Shown: positions 16,801 through 24,049 of the stretch, in pieces | Layout: each line of letters starts with the position of its first letter | Numbering within the stretch: the stretch's first letter is position 1 | Source of the DNA: a virus | Direction: 5' to 3' (one strand) | Length of the DNA: 24,049 nt | IMG/VR virus record: IMGVR_UViG_3300032284_002766 | Location: 1-24,049 of that record | Made by a program: the position numbers and the translations under genes | Notes under the pieces: model-generated | What the model saw: the letters and a program-made list of their open reading frames with translations, nothing else | What the model was told of the DNA's origin: nothing | The model's database searches: none

Positions 16801-19800
16801 GTTTCAACTCTGGGCGGGTTAAAAACTAAAACCTTAACATTTAATCAGACCGATGATTTCCTTAGCAGTTCCGTAGCCAACGTAGCCAGATTACAGCTAA
16901 GCAAATCAGACATTTACAGAGTGGTCAAGGTTCTAATGTCCACTACGGGCTACTATAATATCTGGAATGCCACAGTTCAAAGCACTGCTCAGGATGTCAC
17001 CCAACGTTATCTGTTGGACAATGGTCAAAGAGATTGTTTCTATGACATTGGTGCATTAACACTTAAAGCAGGTTATCCATTACCAATTGGTAGTGTGCAT
17101 GTAGTCTATGATTATTTTGAACATGGCACAGGTGATTATTTTGCCAGAGCCAGCTATAACAGCCTGACCAATCCTTATGAAAACATTCCTACCTATAACG
17201 ATCGTAACCTGGGTGATTTCCTGGATTTCCGAAGCAAGATTGATCCAGCTACAGGCAATTTATTAAATTCAGCTCCGCCCAGATACAATACATTCTTTAA
17301 TGCTGACATCAGTTACTATCTGGGTCGCAAAGAAATGATATTCCTGGATCAGACCGGAACATTCTTCCACACCAGTGGTGTTTCAGATACCAATCCAGCT
17401 TTACCCAAGGTAGCCGACAACAATGGTTGTATTAACCTTTACAATCTGACCCTGAATCCCTATACCATTAGTTCACAATATCCAGACATTGGAGTAGAAC
17501 GCTTTGACAATCGTCGCTACACGATGCGAGACATAGGTCGTATTGAAAAACGCGTTGGCAATCTGGAAGAAACCACAGCTTTAAGTCTATTAGAAACCAA
17601 GGCAGCAGCTCTGCAGATTCGAGATACCCTGGATCCAACCCTGGAAAGATATAAAACTGGTTTCTTTGTAGACAGTTTCAAAGACAACAGCAATGCAGAA
17701 AACGACGGAGATGCTCGCTTCAGTCTAGACACTCTGGCTCAGACACTGCAAACCAATGTTAACTATCAGAGTATTCCTCTGGTAGAAAAAACCAATTATG
17801 TAAGTGCTACCTATACCAGCAGCGAATTAACTGCTCTGGCCGTGGCTCGAACTCAGGACAACTATACGGTAACTGGTGGACTATTAACCCTGAATTATAC
17901 AACTGCCACCATGATCAGTCAGACCCTGGCTACAACCAGCATAGCAGTTGCACCATTCCTGACCGCAACATTCATTGGTAGCCTTACCGTAAGACCAGAC
18001 ACTGACATCTATGAAGATGTTACCACTGTTGATCAAATTGTATCATTTAGCTCTAACCTTACAGCTGCTGCTTTAAACAAAGCCGTGGCTGATTTAAGAG
18101 CCTGGTGGAGCCGTCCATATCGAGTAGATACTCAGGTTGTAAACGTATATTTAGATACAACCCGCACAAGTACTTTAATACCCTGGTGCCGAGCCAACAC
18201 CATATTGCTCAAAGCAGTTGGCATGAAACCCAATAGTAAAGTTTATTCATTCTTTGATGATACTCCAATTGAACCCTACATGAGTGGTGCAGTTAAATTA
18301 ACCTTTGACGCCATGCCATTCCTGGATGTAGACAATCAAAGAGCAGCTGCTAATAGCGAATGGCCTCGTTGGAGACAATTATATGTAAGCGCAGACGTAC
18401 AGGAAGTTACACGCTGCTACCTGGTTCAGACCGGTCGACGCAGCTGGGCCTGGGCCTATGACTATGGTTGGTTCCATAGAACATTTAGACCCCTGGATTT
18501 TGAAACCAGCATTCCTAGTTCAGCAACTCGTGATGCCTTTAGATTGGCTCTGGGAGCAGGACCAGTAGTTTATTACTACGAGGGTTCAACCTGCGTGGGT
18601 TCAGGTGTCATAGGTCATCAAAACGGTAATACCTGCTACCTGGTAAATGCTCGTGGTAAACTGGCCAGCAACTATATACGCAGTGCAGGCAGCGTGGATT
18701 ACAGTGGTGGTAATTTTTATGTAAGCATCAACAATTCCGAAGTACGCAAAGTATATGCCAAGGCCACAGTAAGCAATGCATTAACTCAGGATAGTAATGG
18801 TAACCTGTATTCTGACGAATTTGGTGTAGTATTAGCTCTGCTTGACTTACCAAACACTGACACAACCAGATTCATTACTGGTAAAAAACCAGTTGTCATG
18901 ACCGATAGTGCAACCGATGATCCAGATACCTGGACCAGCCGAGCCGAGGCCAGCTATACAGTCCAGGGCTTTGATGTGTTGATCACCAACAATTATTCAG
19001 CCACTCAGAGCTATGTGCTAAGACCCTATGACCCCATTGCTCAGACCTTTGTGGTTCCAGATCAGTATCAGAACGGTGCATTTATTACTGACATTGATGT
19101 ATTCTTCCAGGCCAAACCAGCTCTGGAAAAAGCTCCAGTTAGCCTAGAGCTAAGAACCTGTGACAGCACTGGTCGTCCAAGCGGAACCGAAATGGTGCCT
19201 GGAACAGCAGTAACCAAGTATCCAGATGACATTACCATTGACAGTGCCTATGGCCAAACACCTACCAAGTTTACATTTAAACAACCTGTGTATCTGCAAC
19301 CTGGTAAAAACTATGCGTTTGTTCTTAGATCTGATACTAAAAACTACAGAGTCTGGATGGCCACTTTGGGCAAACAGGATGTGTATAACACCAATCAGAC
19401 CTATACCACAAACTATACTCTGGGTTCGTTGTTTAAATCTCAGGACGGTACTTTATGGACCGAGGATCAGCTAAGCGATCTTAAATTTAACATTAGCCGA
19501 GCTGTATTTAATACTGCCACACAGGGTGCTACATTCCGTGTAGTAAATCATCAGATTGAAACTGCTCAGCTTCCATCTAATCCATTATTGTTTACTCATG
19601 GCAGCAACAAGATCCGCATTGGTCATAAAAACCATGGATTTGCCAGCGGTGATACAACCCGATTGTACAGTGCTTATTATCAAAGTCAGTTTGCTATCAA
19701 CAACACAACTACTTTAAATGGTATACCAGTTGGCGAAATATTTGGTGCCTATACCAGTGCTTCTAGCATTAGTTATAGACCAGCTGATACAGATCCAAGA

Positions 19801-21063
19801 CAGTTTATTTCAGATGTGACCATGGACACCTATACCATTACGGTAAGCAGTGTGGCTAATCTGGGTGCAGCTGCTGTAACTGGATTAACTCAGGTTACAG
19901 GCGGTGGCTCAGACATTTATGGTAACAGCAACATACTTTATCATATTGTTAAACCAAGTGCTCGTGTATTAACCTTCCAACCAACTACCTTAAACTTTAC
20001 AGGTCAGCTGATGAAGGGCTTTACCTATGATACTGATAGTCAGGCACCAACAGTTCCTTATACCTGGTATAGCAAACCACTGAACATCAATAACTATAAC
20101 ATTCTGGATACCAGCTGCATTATTCTGGCCACAACCAATCAGTATGACCGATCCGATACCAGCCTAAACGTAACAGCCGGTGGTATTAGTCAGTTATGGA
20201 CCGATAGCTTCATAGGTACATTTAACCTAACCACAACTGATGATGCAGTTAGCCCAGCTGTTGACCTAACCAACATGTATCTGGATCTAACCACACACAG
20301 AATTGATAATCCAAGTTATACTACGCGTCTGGGCAATGTTTTACCTGCCATTGGTTCAACCAGTACCATACTGGTCATAGACACCCAGGTTTCAGGTAAC
20401 ACTACAGTAAGCTTTGATGGTAACTTTAAACAGATCAATACCACTACAGATAACCTGTTCCAGAACATTGTTCCAGGTCGTTATATCTCCGTAAGTGGTT
20501 CCACAGTTGCTGGTAATACCTATACCAGCCAGGGTCTGCTGGTAACCGCAGTAAGTTTAGGTGGTCGTCAGATCACAGTGTCAGGAACACTGGCAACTGC
20601 AGCTGCTGGTGATGCCATAACCATCAGACAATACAATGACTTTACCGAAGAGTTTACTAACCTGAACGCAGCAACCGAAGGTAAATATATCAGCACCATA
20701 GTTAATCTGAAAAACCCAGCTACTCAGCTTAAGTTGATCATTGAAAGTTGTGTGCCTAGTGCAGCAGATTTTGATGTCTACTACAAGACTGGCGCTGCAG
20801 GTGCAGACTTTACCACCATTAACTGGGTTCGATATGTGGCTCCGCTGCAAACCAATCAGTTAAGCAGCTATGCAACCATTGCTAAATCAGAACAACGCGG
20901 TGTTTATACCGATGTTACATTCAACATCAGTAACTATGACAGCACCTATACACCTGTGGACATTACTCCATTCACAGCCTTCCAGATCAAACTGGTAATG
21001 CGCAGTAGCAATGCAGCTAGAATTCCACAATTCAGGAACCTCAGAGTCATAGCTCATGCATAA
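13888..21063 (+). CDS. Giant DUF4815-type baseplate/fibre structural protein
   Basis: 2391 residues, the largest gene here. The start (FSITPYFDDFDETNEYYKVL, FRPGVSVQTREMNTMQSILQ, NQVSKVGDHLFKNGTMVIPG) is typical of DUF4815 proteins in marine T4-like phages. A second conserved block lies at about 1085-1285: YFARASYNS, DFLDFRSKID, then YTMRDIGRIEKRVGNLEETT and FFVDSFKDNSNAENDGDARF. Further recognisable blocks are GMKPNSKVYSFFDD at about 1445, a beta-sandwich at about 1725-1830 (ITDIDVFFQAKPALEKAPVS, PVYLQPGKNYAFVLRSDTKN), and a C-terminal cap ending in PQFRNLRVIAHA. Between the first two blocks, and again near 2193-2235, are small beta modules like those of the gp7-like protein. In T4 this locus holds gp9, gp10 and later genes, so it probably forms the outer baseplate or fibre-attachment layer; that role is inferred. 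It has its own promoter and AAGG site. The 3' end overlaps the next gene by 8 nt. Confidence 0.88.
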   Translation: MALKFSITPYFDDFDETNEYYKVLFRPGVSVQTREMNTMQSILQNQVSKVGDHLFKNGTMVIPGQVNYNNKLNYLKIASVNLGYDPDTGDPVMLSDLEDCYVTQYADGTGVKAQIVKALDADPASGDPITLLLLYTSGNETADLTLTDKVFSAGATLYVAYPNTASSPDATRTIVVSSGSGINGRAAAAGIQKGVYYWNGYFVTVPTSSIVVQKYADDLTTINAKIGLKFSESVVTVDSTYTQPTSTITAVTQLTYNAGGDEALYDNAAGTPNYAAPGAHRYKITPSFVIVGLDESPENFFELIRIAEGVLQTQVIGTEYNILNETLARRTFEESGNYVVDDFKFDIREARANNRGTWSVTQAYQVKDYVQSSISSSTIRYFECIQAGVSGTGEPAQLSTAGIDETTVITDGSVKWRYTANPVSNRGVSKTGSSSNLVTSFGVGRAFVQGYEISNTANSYVTIPKARDTRTESHRNINVPQGNYIYVNKNYSWGFPDMSTAPQVLLYDRFANNNLTKFGFGNIVGTARVSWIENDVRGGLKVSLNNIKMNPGKGFDRDVNRLIVPDPTTSNVTTTSYLATGFVKYAGASTSSFLQVSGSINFTSSSYSGNGTIAVTGTLTALAQELQLGDVITLGTAGYATTSSWTVTNILSQTSITISGPSVPGGAAGTSLHVRFAAGTVLGVASGAAVSTRFQSEYRTGDIIWLYASSNANTATVLSITSENRMIVSSTMSSISTTQHGNYYSGRNAGFCADIWSNYQLGINARKYTGLFTLSDYSGGTTTVNLHQAVRITGTNDAKLIQEMAINDYCDIGGNRLFITKISSNTIAYGVCLDTTVTTGTTQYPAFKVNANLQETSSNTLLFPVANLNAVSSIANNVYTVYKSQAAGGVSLSGSTLTVTLASASGTAAAEQGFIDPTVYLVSSDGANAPTTSYTVTTVSISSNVITLTVNGTFASTAIRVLYPVLKSSASVSTLGGLKTKTLTFNQTDDFLSSSVANVARLQLSKSDIYRVVKVLMSTTGYYNIWNATVQSTAQDVTQRYLLDNGQRDCFYDIGALTLKAGYPLPIGSVHVVYDYFEHGTGDYFARASYNSLTNPYENIPTYNDRNLGDFLDFRSKIDPATGNLLNSAPPRYNTFFNADISYYLGRKEMIFLDQTGTFFHTSGVSDTNPALPKVADNNGCINLYNLTLNPYTISSQYPDIGVERFDNRRYTMRDIGRIEKRVGNLEETTALSLLETKAAALQIRDTLDPTLERYKTGFFVDSFKDNSNAENDGDARFSLDTLAQTLQTNVNYQSIPLVEKTNYVSATYTSSELTALAVARTQDNYTVTGGLLTLNYTTATMISQTLATTSIAVAPFLTATFIGSLTVRPDTDIYEDVTTVDQIVSFSSNLTAAALNKAVADLRAWWSRPYRVDTQVVNVYLDTTRTSTLIPWCRANTILLKAVGMKPNSKVYSFFDDTPIEPYMSGAVKLTFDAMPFLDVDNQRAAANSEWPRWRQLYVSADVQEVTRCYLVQTGRRSWAWAYDYGWFHRTFRPLDFETSIPSSATRDAFRLALGAGPVVYYYEGSTCVGSGVIGHQNGNTCYLVNARGKLASNYIRSAGSVDYSGGNFYVSINNSEVRKVYAKATVSNALTQDSNGNLYSDEFGVVLALLDLPNTDTTRFITGKKPVVMTDSATDDPDTWTSRAEASYTVQGFDVLITNNYSATQSYVLRPYDPIAQTFVVPDQYQNGAFITDIDVFFQAKPALEKAPVSLELRTCDSTGRPSGTEMVPGTAVTKYPDDITIDSAYGQTPTKFTFKQPVYLQPGKNYAFVLRSDTKNYRVWMATLGKQDVYNTNQTYTTNYTLGSLFKSQDGTLWTEDQLSDLKFNISRAVFNTATQGATFRVVNHQIETAQLPSNPLLFTHGSNKIRIGHKNHGFASGDTTRLYSAYYQSQFAINNTTTLNGIPVGEIFGAYTSASSISYRPADTDPRQFISDVTMDTYTITVSSVANLGAAAVTGLTQVTGGGSDIYGNSNILYHIVKPSARVLTFQPTTLNFTGQLMKGFTYDTDSQAPTVPYTWYSKPLNINNYNILDTSCIILATTNQYDRSDTSLNVTAGGISQLWTDSFIGTFNLTTTDDAVSPAVDLTNMYLDLTTHRIDNPSYTTRLGNVLPAIGSTSTILVIDTQVSGNTTVSFDGNFKQINTTTDNLFQNIVPGRYISVSGSTVAGNTYTSQGLLVTAVSLGGRQITVSGTLATAAAGDAITIRQYNDFTEEFTNLNAATEGKYISTIVNLKNPATQLKLIIESCVPSAADFDVYYKTGAAGADFTTINWVRYVAPLQTNQLSSYATIAKSEQRGVYTDVTFNISNYDSTYTPVDITPFTAFQIKLVMRSSNAARIPQFRNLRVIAHA
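15721..16090 (+). repeat. Two related beta modules within the giant protein
   Basis: Residues about 612-661 (LQLGDVITLGTAGYATTSSW then TVTNILSQTSITISG) and about 691-733 (YRTGDIIWLYASSNANTATV then LSITSENRMIVSS) share the pattern x-x-G-D-x-I-x-L, a T-V/W-x-V/I strand and a closing I/V-x-S strand. The same pattern occurs in the gp7-like protein. It is seen by eye at protein level only. Confidence 0.45.
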
Positions 21064-21286
21064 TGATGATTTAATTCGTGTACAGGATCATGATAATCTA
21101 CGTCGTGATCCTGTATCAGGTGCTATCATTGACATTGATACCCGGGGCTACAACAACTATTTGAGTCAGCGTGAAGCTCGTCTTAAACAGCATCAGCGAT
21201 ATCAACAGTTAGAAGACCGTATAAATAACATTGACTCAGACCTTTCTGACATTAAAACTCTATTGACCAGATTATTGGAAAAGTAA
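21056..21286 (+). CDS. Small coiled-coil protein, unknown role
   Basis: 76 residues. The first 35 residues are polar with a D-P-V-S-G-A-I-I-D-I-D-T-R-G-Y-N-N-Y pattern; such 'D-x-x-S-G-A-I-x-x-x-D-x-x-x-Y' starts occur in small hypothetical proteins of T4-like marine phages, as far as I recall. The C-terminal half is strongly helical with heptad spacing (YQQLEDRINNIDSDLSDIKT then LLTRLLEK), a likely coiled coil. The ATG lies inside the last codons of the giant protein (8-nt overlap), so translation is coupled to it. Its 3' end holds the next late promoter. It could be an assembly chaperone or a trimerising connector for the adjoining fibre proteins; neither is shown by sequence. Confidence 0.82.
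   Translation: MHNDDLIRVQDHDNLRRDPVSGAIIDIDTRGYNNYLSQREARLKQHQRYQQLEDRINNIDSDLSDIKTLLTRLLEK
21220..21227 (+). promoter_or_regulatory. T4-type late promoter inside the coiled-coil gene
   Basis: Perfect TATAAATA, 59 nt before the ATG of the 112-residue protein. The codons across it spell Arg-Ile-Asn-Asn. It probably gives separate expression of the beta protein and the fibre. Confidence 0.65.
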
Positions 21287-21625
21287 ATGGCCATACAACA
21301 AAACCTCATACTAGAACAGGGTACGGACTTTCAGGCAGTTATCAAGCTATATTCCGATAACACTAATGCTCTGGATCTAACTGGTTATGGTGCAGCCGGC
21401 CAGATGCGTCGTAGCTATGACAGCGTAACTGCCAGTGCCATATTAACCGTAAGCATACCAATCCCTGCCAATGGTGAATTGTATCTGAGCCTAGCCGCAG
21501 CCAGCAGCATAGGTGTTAGATATGGTCGCTATCTATACGATGTAGTATTAACTCAGTCAAGCTCAGGCATCATTAGCAGAGCCGTAGAAGGTATAATCAC
21601 AGTAACACCACGCGTTACCAGGTAG
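21287..21625 (+). CDS. Small beta-sandwich protein, probably virion structural
   Basis: 112 residues. The layout is familiar from small phage tail proteins: a start of QNLILEQGTDFQAVIKLY (x-x-x-x-E-Q-G-x-x-F), then ALDLTGYGAAGQMRRS (x-x-D-L-T-G-Y-x-A-x-x-Q-x-R), a run of short strands, YGRYLYDVVLTQSSSG (G-x-Y-x-Y-D-x-x-L-T) and a closing SRAVEGIITVTPRVTR (x-x-x-x-G-x-x-x-V-x-P-x-V-T-R). This pattern is common beside tail-fibre genes and suggests an Ig-like or BppU-N-like fold; I cannot name the family more closely. Its ATG directly abuts the stop of the coiled-coil gene. It sits immediately upstream of the fibre-like gene, so a fibre-anchoring role is plausible. Confidence 0.83.
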   Translation: MAIQQNLILEQGTDFQAVIKLYSDNTNALDLTGYGAAGQMRRSYDSVTASAILTVSIPIPANGELYLSLAAASSIGVRYGRYLYDVVLTQSSSGIISRAVEGIITVTPRVTR

Positions 21626-21631
21626 GTTCTT

Positions 21632-24049
21632 ATGAGCATTCGTAAGATAGCCGGTCGCACATCAAGCCTAGCGGTCAGCGCTACTACTACCCAGCACGGA
21701 ATCTTCAAAGCAGCCCAGATCAGTAAACCTTTGGTTGCTCGCGCCGCCATTTCTGGTGGCTTATTAATTAACAAAGCCGCTCTTAGCAGTCTAGACCGAA
21801 TTCGTCGTCTGAGCTTTGACCCAGATGGTCAGGGACTGCGTCACATCTATGATTATCTGGGCTTTACCGAAGCTACTAAATTATTCATCAACAAAGCAGT
21901 TGATGACCGTCTAGAAGTACTGAGCCTGGCTGACGTAGCCATAGCACAATTTGTATTAGGTCGCAATCCTGCTGATACCATTACAGCAGCAGATGTCTAT
22001 AAAACTCTGATACGAGCCTATAGAAACTTTCCTGACAGCATAGCTCCAAAAGAAAACAAGGCTCTGGGAGCTCTTAAAGCTGCCAAAGACACACAGAGTT
22101 TCCTGGACAGCATATTCATAGCTCGTGTTAAAAACTTCTATGACACTGCTAACACCAACGATACATTTAAACCTTTATTTACCAGCTTTAGACGCTTTGA
22201 TGACAGCGTGGGCATGCTGGACAACTTCTACATAGGCGATGGCATAACCTATGAAGAAATTAAAACATTCCGAGACACTGTATTAATTGGATCTGGTGTC
22301 ACTGGTGCTGTCAGAGCAGCCGGAGATGGCCTAGAAAACTTCAGTGTGGTGTTTAACAAGTATCTGGATCCAGATGCTGTTATATTAGACACAGTGAGCC
22401 AGTTAAATCTCAAGAGCATTGCTGACCTGCCCATCATATTAGATAGTGATAGACTATACACTATCAAACCTTTTGTTGATGTACTGGATCCTGTAACAGA
22501 TAGCAAAAACTTTGTAGCCAACAAAGCTCTTCCTGAAACTCTAAACTTAATTCTTACCAATCCTATATTATTTCTGGATAAAGAATTTGCTGATATTAGC
22601 ACCATGCTGGACAGCATGGATTTTGGTGATCATTTAACCTATGGAACCACCAAGTTAATCACCGAATATCTGACCCAGGTTGATGCTAACCAATTACTGG
22701 TGGCCAAACCTCTGACCGAAACCAGCATAGCCGCTGATGCAAACGTCAAATACATTAACAAGTCTCAGATTGAAGTATTAACTGCTGCTGAAAGCAATGT
22801 TAAATTTGCGGGTAAACAACTCACAGATGCTCAGCTCTTGGCTGACTTCTTTGCGCTGCTTAGACCTTATAATTTTGCCGATAACTTTATAGCTGCGGAT
22901 CGCAAATACTTCTGGCTTAACAAGGCCGTGGCCAGTGATGTAACTGCTCAGAGCAACATGATCAGTTTATTTGATAATGGCATAGGCGTCTACAACATTA
23001 AACCAGTATTTGATACCGAACCCATAACTGATTACTTTGCTCGTAAGGTATTATTCATCAGATATCCTTTTGATTTCTTCCTGGATGATGAAGCTCCGAC
23101 AGATCGCATTCAAAGCAAAGTTGTTACCATGGATGCCAAGGCAGGCGCCCTAAATGTAGTTCCCATATTACGCAGCAACGTCATAGCCTATTCGGAACAG
23201 TTTGATTATACACCTTATTGGCAAAACACCGGACTGAATATTGTTCCCAATGCTCTAACTGCGCCAGCAGCTGTGGTAAAAAGTCCTAGCCCCAGCTATG
23301 ATGCAGCTCAGCTACAGGAATTGTTCTACAACAAACAGCTGGATCCCTATGGTAAGAATTGGTTCCAGTTGGTCCCTGGAAGATTTGTAGCCAGTTCAGA
23401 TGCAGATTTAATTGTTCAGACCACCAGCAACAGCATACACAAGATCAACACACCCAATATTCCAGAGCTAAGTCTGCGCAGTAACTTTAGCTTTAGCATA
23501 TTCATAAAACCCGCTGGCACCAACAAGGTTAGATTGTATGCAGTTGATCAGGTCTATGCAGACTTTGATCTCAGCACCAATAGCATAATTCTTAAAAATT
23601 GCGAAGACGCCTGGATTAACCTGCTGCCCGATGGCTGGAGAATCATAGGCATACGTAACCGTATCAGTACCTTTGGTACAGCACCTCAGTTACAGACTCT
23701 GGAACAGATCCTCTACAACAACATCAATTCTCCTTTTGGTACTGATCAGTACAACCTAGTTCCAAGCAACGCCAATCAGGCTGCTCATATCTACCTGCTG
23801 GACAACACAGGTAATTCAAGCTTTACAGGCGATGGTGTAAGTGGTGCCTATATCTGGGGAGCGCAGATTGAATTTGGCGAACAGGTCGAACAGGAACACA
23901 GTGCGCTAAACTATATTCGTACAGCGGGTGGTCCAGCCAGTAAAATAGGTTACAGAGTTACACCAGCAGATCATGACCGTGTATATGTAGGTAGTCTAGA
24001 ACGTACAGGATTTACCAACAGACTCAGCAATGATGCCTATGAAAATGTA
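21632..24049 (+). CDS. Tail-fibre-like protein with carbohydrate-binding-like domain (partial)
   Basis: 806 codons, open from ATG 21632 to the window end, so the C-terminus is missing. An AGG at 21624-21626 supports the start, 6 nt after the preceding stop. Residues 1-500 are helix-rich and contain a degenerate recurring N-K-A element (Asn47, Asn87, Asn297, Asn430; weaker at Asn376, where A is S), each in a hydrophobic-N-K-x context. Residues about 516-758 look like the carbohydrate-binding-like domain found in many phage fibres: NVIAYSEQFDYTPYWQNTG, NIVPNALTAP, ADLIVQTTSNSIHKI, FSFSIFIKPAG, GWRIIGIRNR, AAHIYLLDNTGNSSFTGDG, then YIWGAQIEFG at 740-749 and a YIRTAGG end. Two stretches that do not belong to that pattern interrupt it. 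Likely virion fibre or adhesin; the receptor is unknown. Confidence 0.88.
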   Translation, partial: MSIRKIAGRTSSLAVSATTTQHGIFKAAQISKPLVARAAISGGLLINKAALSSLDRIRRLSFDPDGQGLRHIYDYLGFTEATKLFINKAVDDRLEVLSLADVAIAQFVLGRNPADTITAADVYKTLIRAYRNFPDSIAPKENKALGALKAAKDTQSFLDSIFIARVKNFYDTANTNDTFKPLFTSFRRFDDSVGMLDNFYIGDGITYEEIKTFRDTVLIGSGVTGAVRAAGDGLENFSVVFNKYLDPDAVILDTVSQLNLKSIADLPIILDSDRLYTIKPFVDVLDPVTDSKNFVANKALPETLNLILTNPILFLDKEFADISTMLDSMDFGDHLTYGTTKLITEYLTQVDANQLLVAKPLTETSIAADANVKYINKSQIEVLTAAESNVKFAGKQLTDAQLLADFFALLRPYNFADNFIAADRKYFWLNKAVASDVTAQSNMISLFDNGIGVYNIKPVFDTEPITDYFARKVLFIRYPFDFFLDDEAPTDRIQSKVVTMDAKAGALNVVPILRSNVIAYSEQFDYTPYWQNTGLNIVPNALTAPAAVVKSPSPSYDAAQLQELFYNKQLDPYGKNWFQLVPGRFVASSDADLIVQTTSNSIHKINTPNIPELSLRSNFSFSIFIKPAGTNKVRLYAVDQVYADFDLSTNSIILKNCEDAWINLLPDGWRIIGIRNRISTFGTAPQLQTLEQILYNNINSPFGTDQYNLVPSNANQAAHIYLLDNTGNSSFTGDGVSGAYIWGAQIEFGEQVEQEHSALNYIRTAGGPASKIGYRVTPADHDRVYVGSLERTGFTNRLSNDAYENV
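23309..23380 (+). repeat. Insert element copy 1 in the fibre domain
   Basis: Codes residues 560-583: starts QLQELFYNKQLDPYG and ends QLVPG. It aligns over 24 residues without gaps with copy 2 (8 identities by my count, at L, Y, N, P, G, L, V, P). It lies between the TAP and ADL strands of the carbohydrate-binding-like domain, where such a segment is not expected. Confidence 0.5.
23696..23767 (+). repeat. Insert element copy 2 in the fibre domain
   Basis: Codes residues 689-712: starts TLEQILYNNINSPFG and ends NLVPS. It lies between the G-W-R strand and the IYLLD strand of the same domain. It is preceded by TAP, as copy 1 is at a greater distance. The DNA of the two copies is diverged, so any duplication is old. 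Confidence 0.5.

Noticed and set aside
22249-22617. 122-residue minus-strand open frame inside the fibre gene
   Set aside because: The + strand frame is continuous and has clear domains; the antisense frame has no support.
1-24049. CRISPR arrays, tRNA genes, insertion sequences, attachment sites, rho-independent terminators
   Set aside because: I looked and saw none: no regular DNA repeats, no cloverleaf-like strings, no transposase. The non-coding gaps are all under 50 nt and hold promoters rather than hairpin-plus-T-run signals.

Overview
The window reads as the tail baseplate region of a T4-superfamily contractile-tailed phage. The evidence is a run of recognisable T4-type proteins in nearly unbroken head-to-tail order on the + strand: gp48-like, gp53, gp27-like, gp5-like, a 177-residue orphan, a PAAR tip, gp25, gp6, gp7-like, gp8, and then very large fibre or structural proteins. 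A T4-type late promoter grammar (GATAAATA or TATAAATA) sits at the expected boundaries. Long beta-rich extensions, a gp8 with GSGYT repeats and a giant DUF4815-type protein resemble marine and freshwater relatives (cyanophage-like or 'far T4') more than coliphage T4. Base composition is roughly low-40s percent GC by eye. No host gene, tRNA, integrase, insertion sequence or CRISPR array is visible, so the host cannot be named. Layout: 1-150 (- strand) is the start of a head-completion gene of the gp4/gp50 type, cut by the window edge. 151-196 is a short divergent intergenic region with two overlapping, oppositely directed late promoters. 197-7269 is a six-gene unit for the baseplate hub and central spike: tube cap, gp53, hub, spike with cell-wall domain, orphan, PAAR tip. 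7274-12418 is a wedge unit, gp25-gp6-gp7. 12417-13874 is gp8 with its own promoter. 13850-21286 is the 2391-residue DUF4815 protein plus a 76-residue coiled-coil protein. 21220 to the end is a 112-residue beta protein followed by a tail-fibre-like protein that runs off the window. How the genes work together: gp27-like and gp5-like proteins with the PAAR tip form the central hub and membrane-attacking needle. gp25, gp6, gp7, gp53 and gp8 build the surrounding wedges. The gp48-like protein caps the baseplate and starts the tail tube. The giant protein and the terminal protein probably form the peripheral baseplate and receptor-contact layer. Most junctions overlap by 1-8 nt or abut, so translation is probably coupled. 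The most interesting points are: (1) the 1052-residue spike, which has a different lysozyme-like domain in the gp5 position and a C-terminal M15-peptidase-like domain whose metal ligands look degraded; (2) a fibre carbohydrate-binding-like domain apparently interrupted twice by a related ~24-residue element; (3) a gp7 in which the part matching the T4 gp7 C-terminus is at the N-terminus; (4) facing late promoters whose transcripts would overlap.
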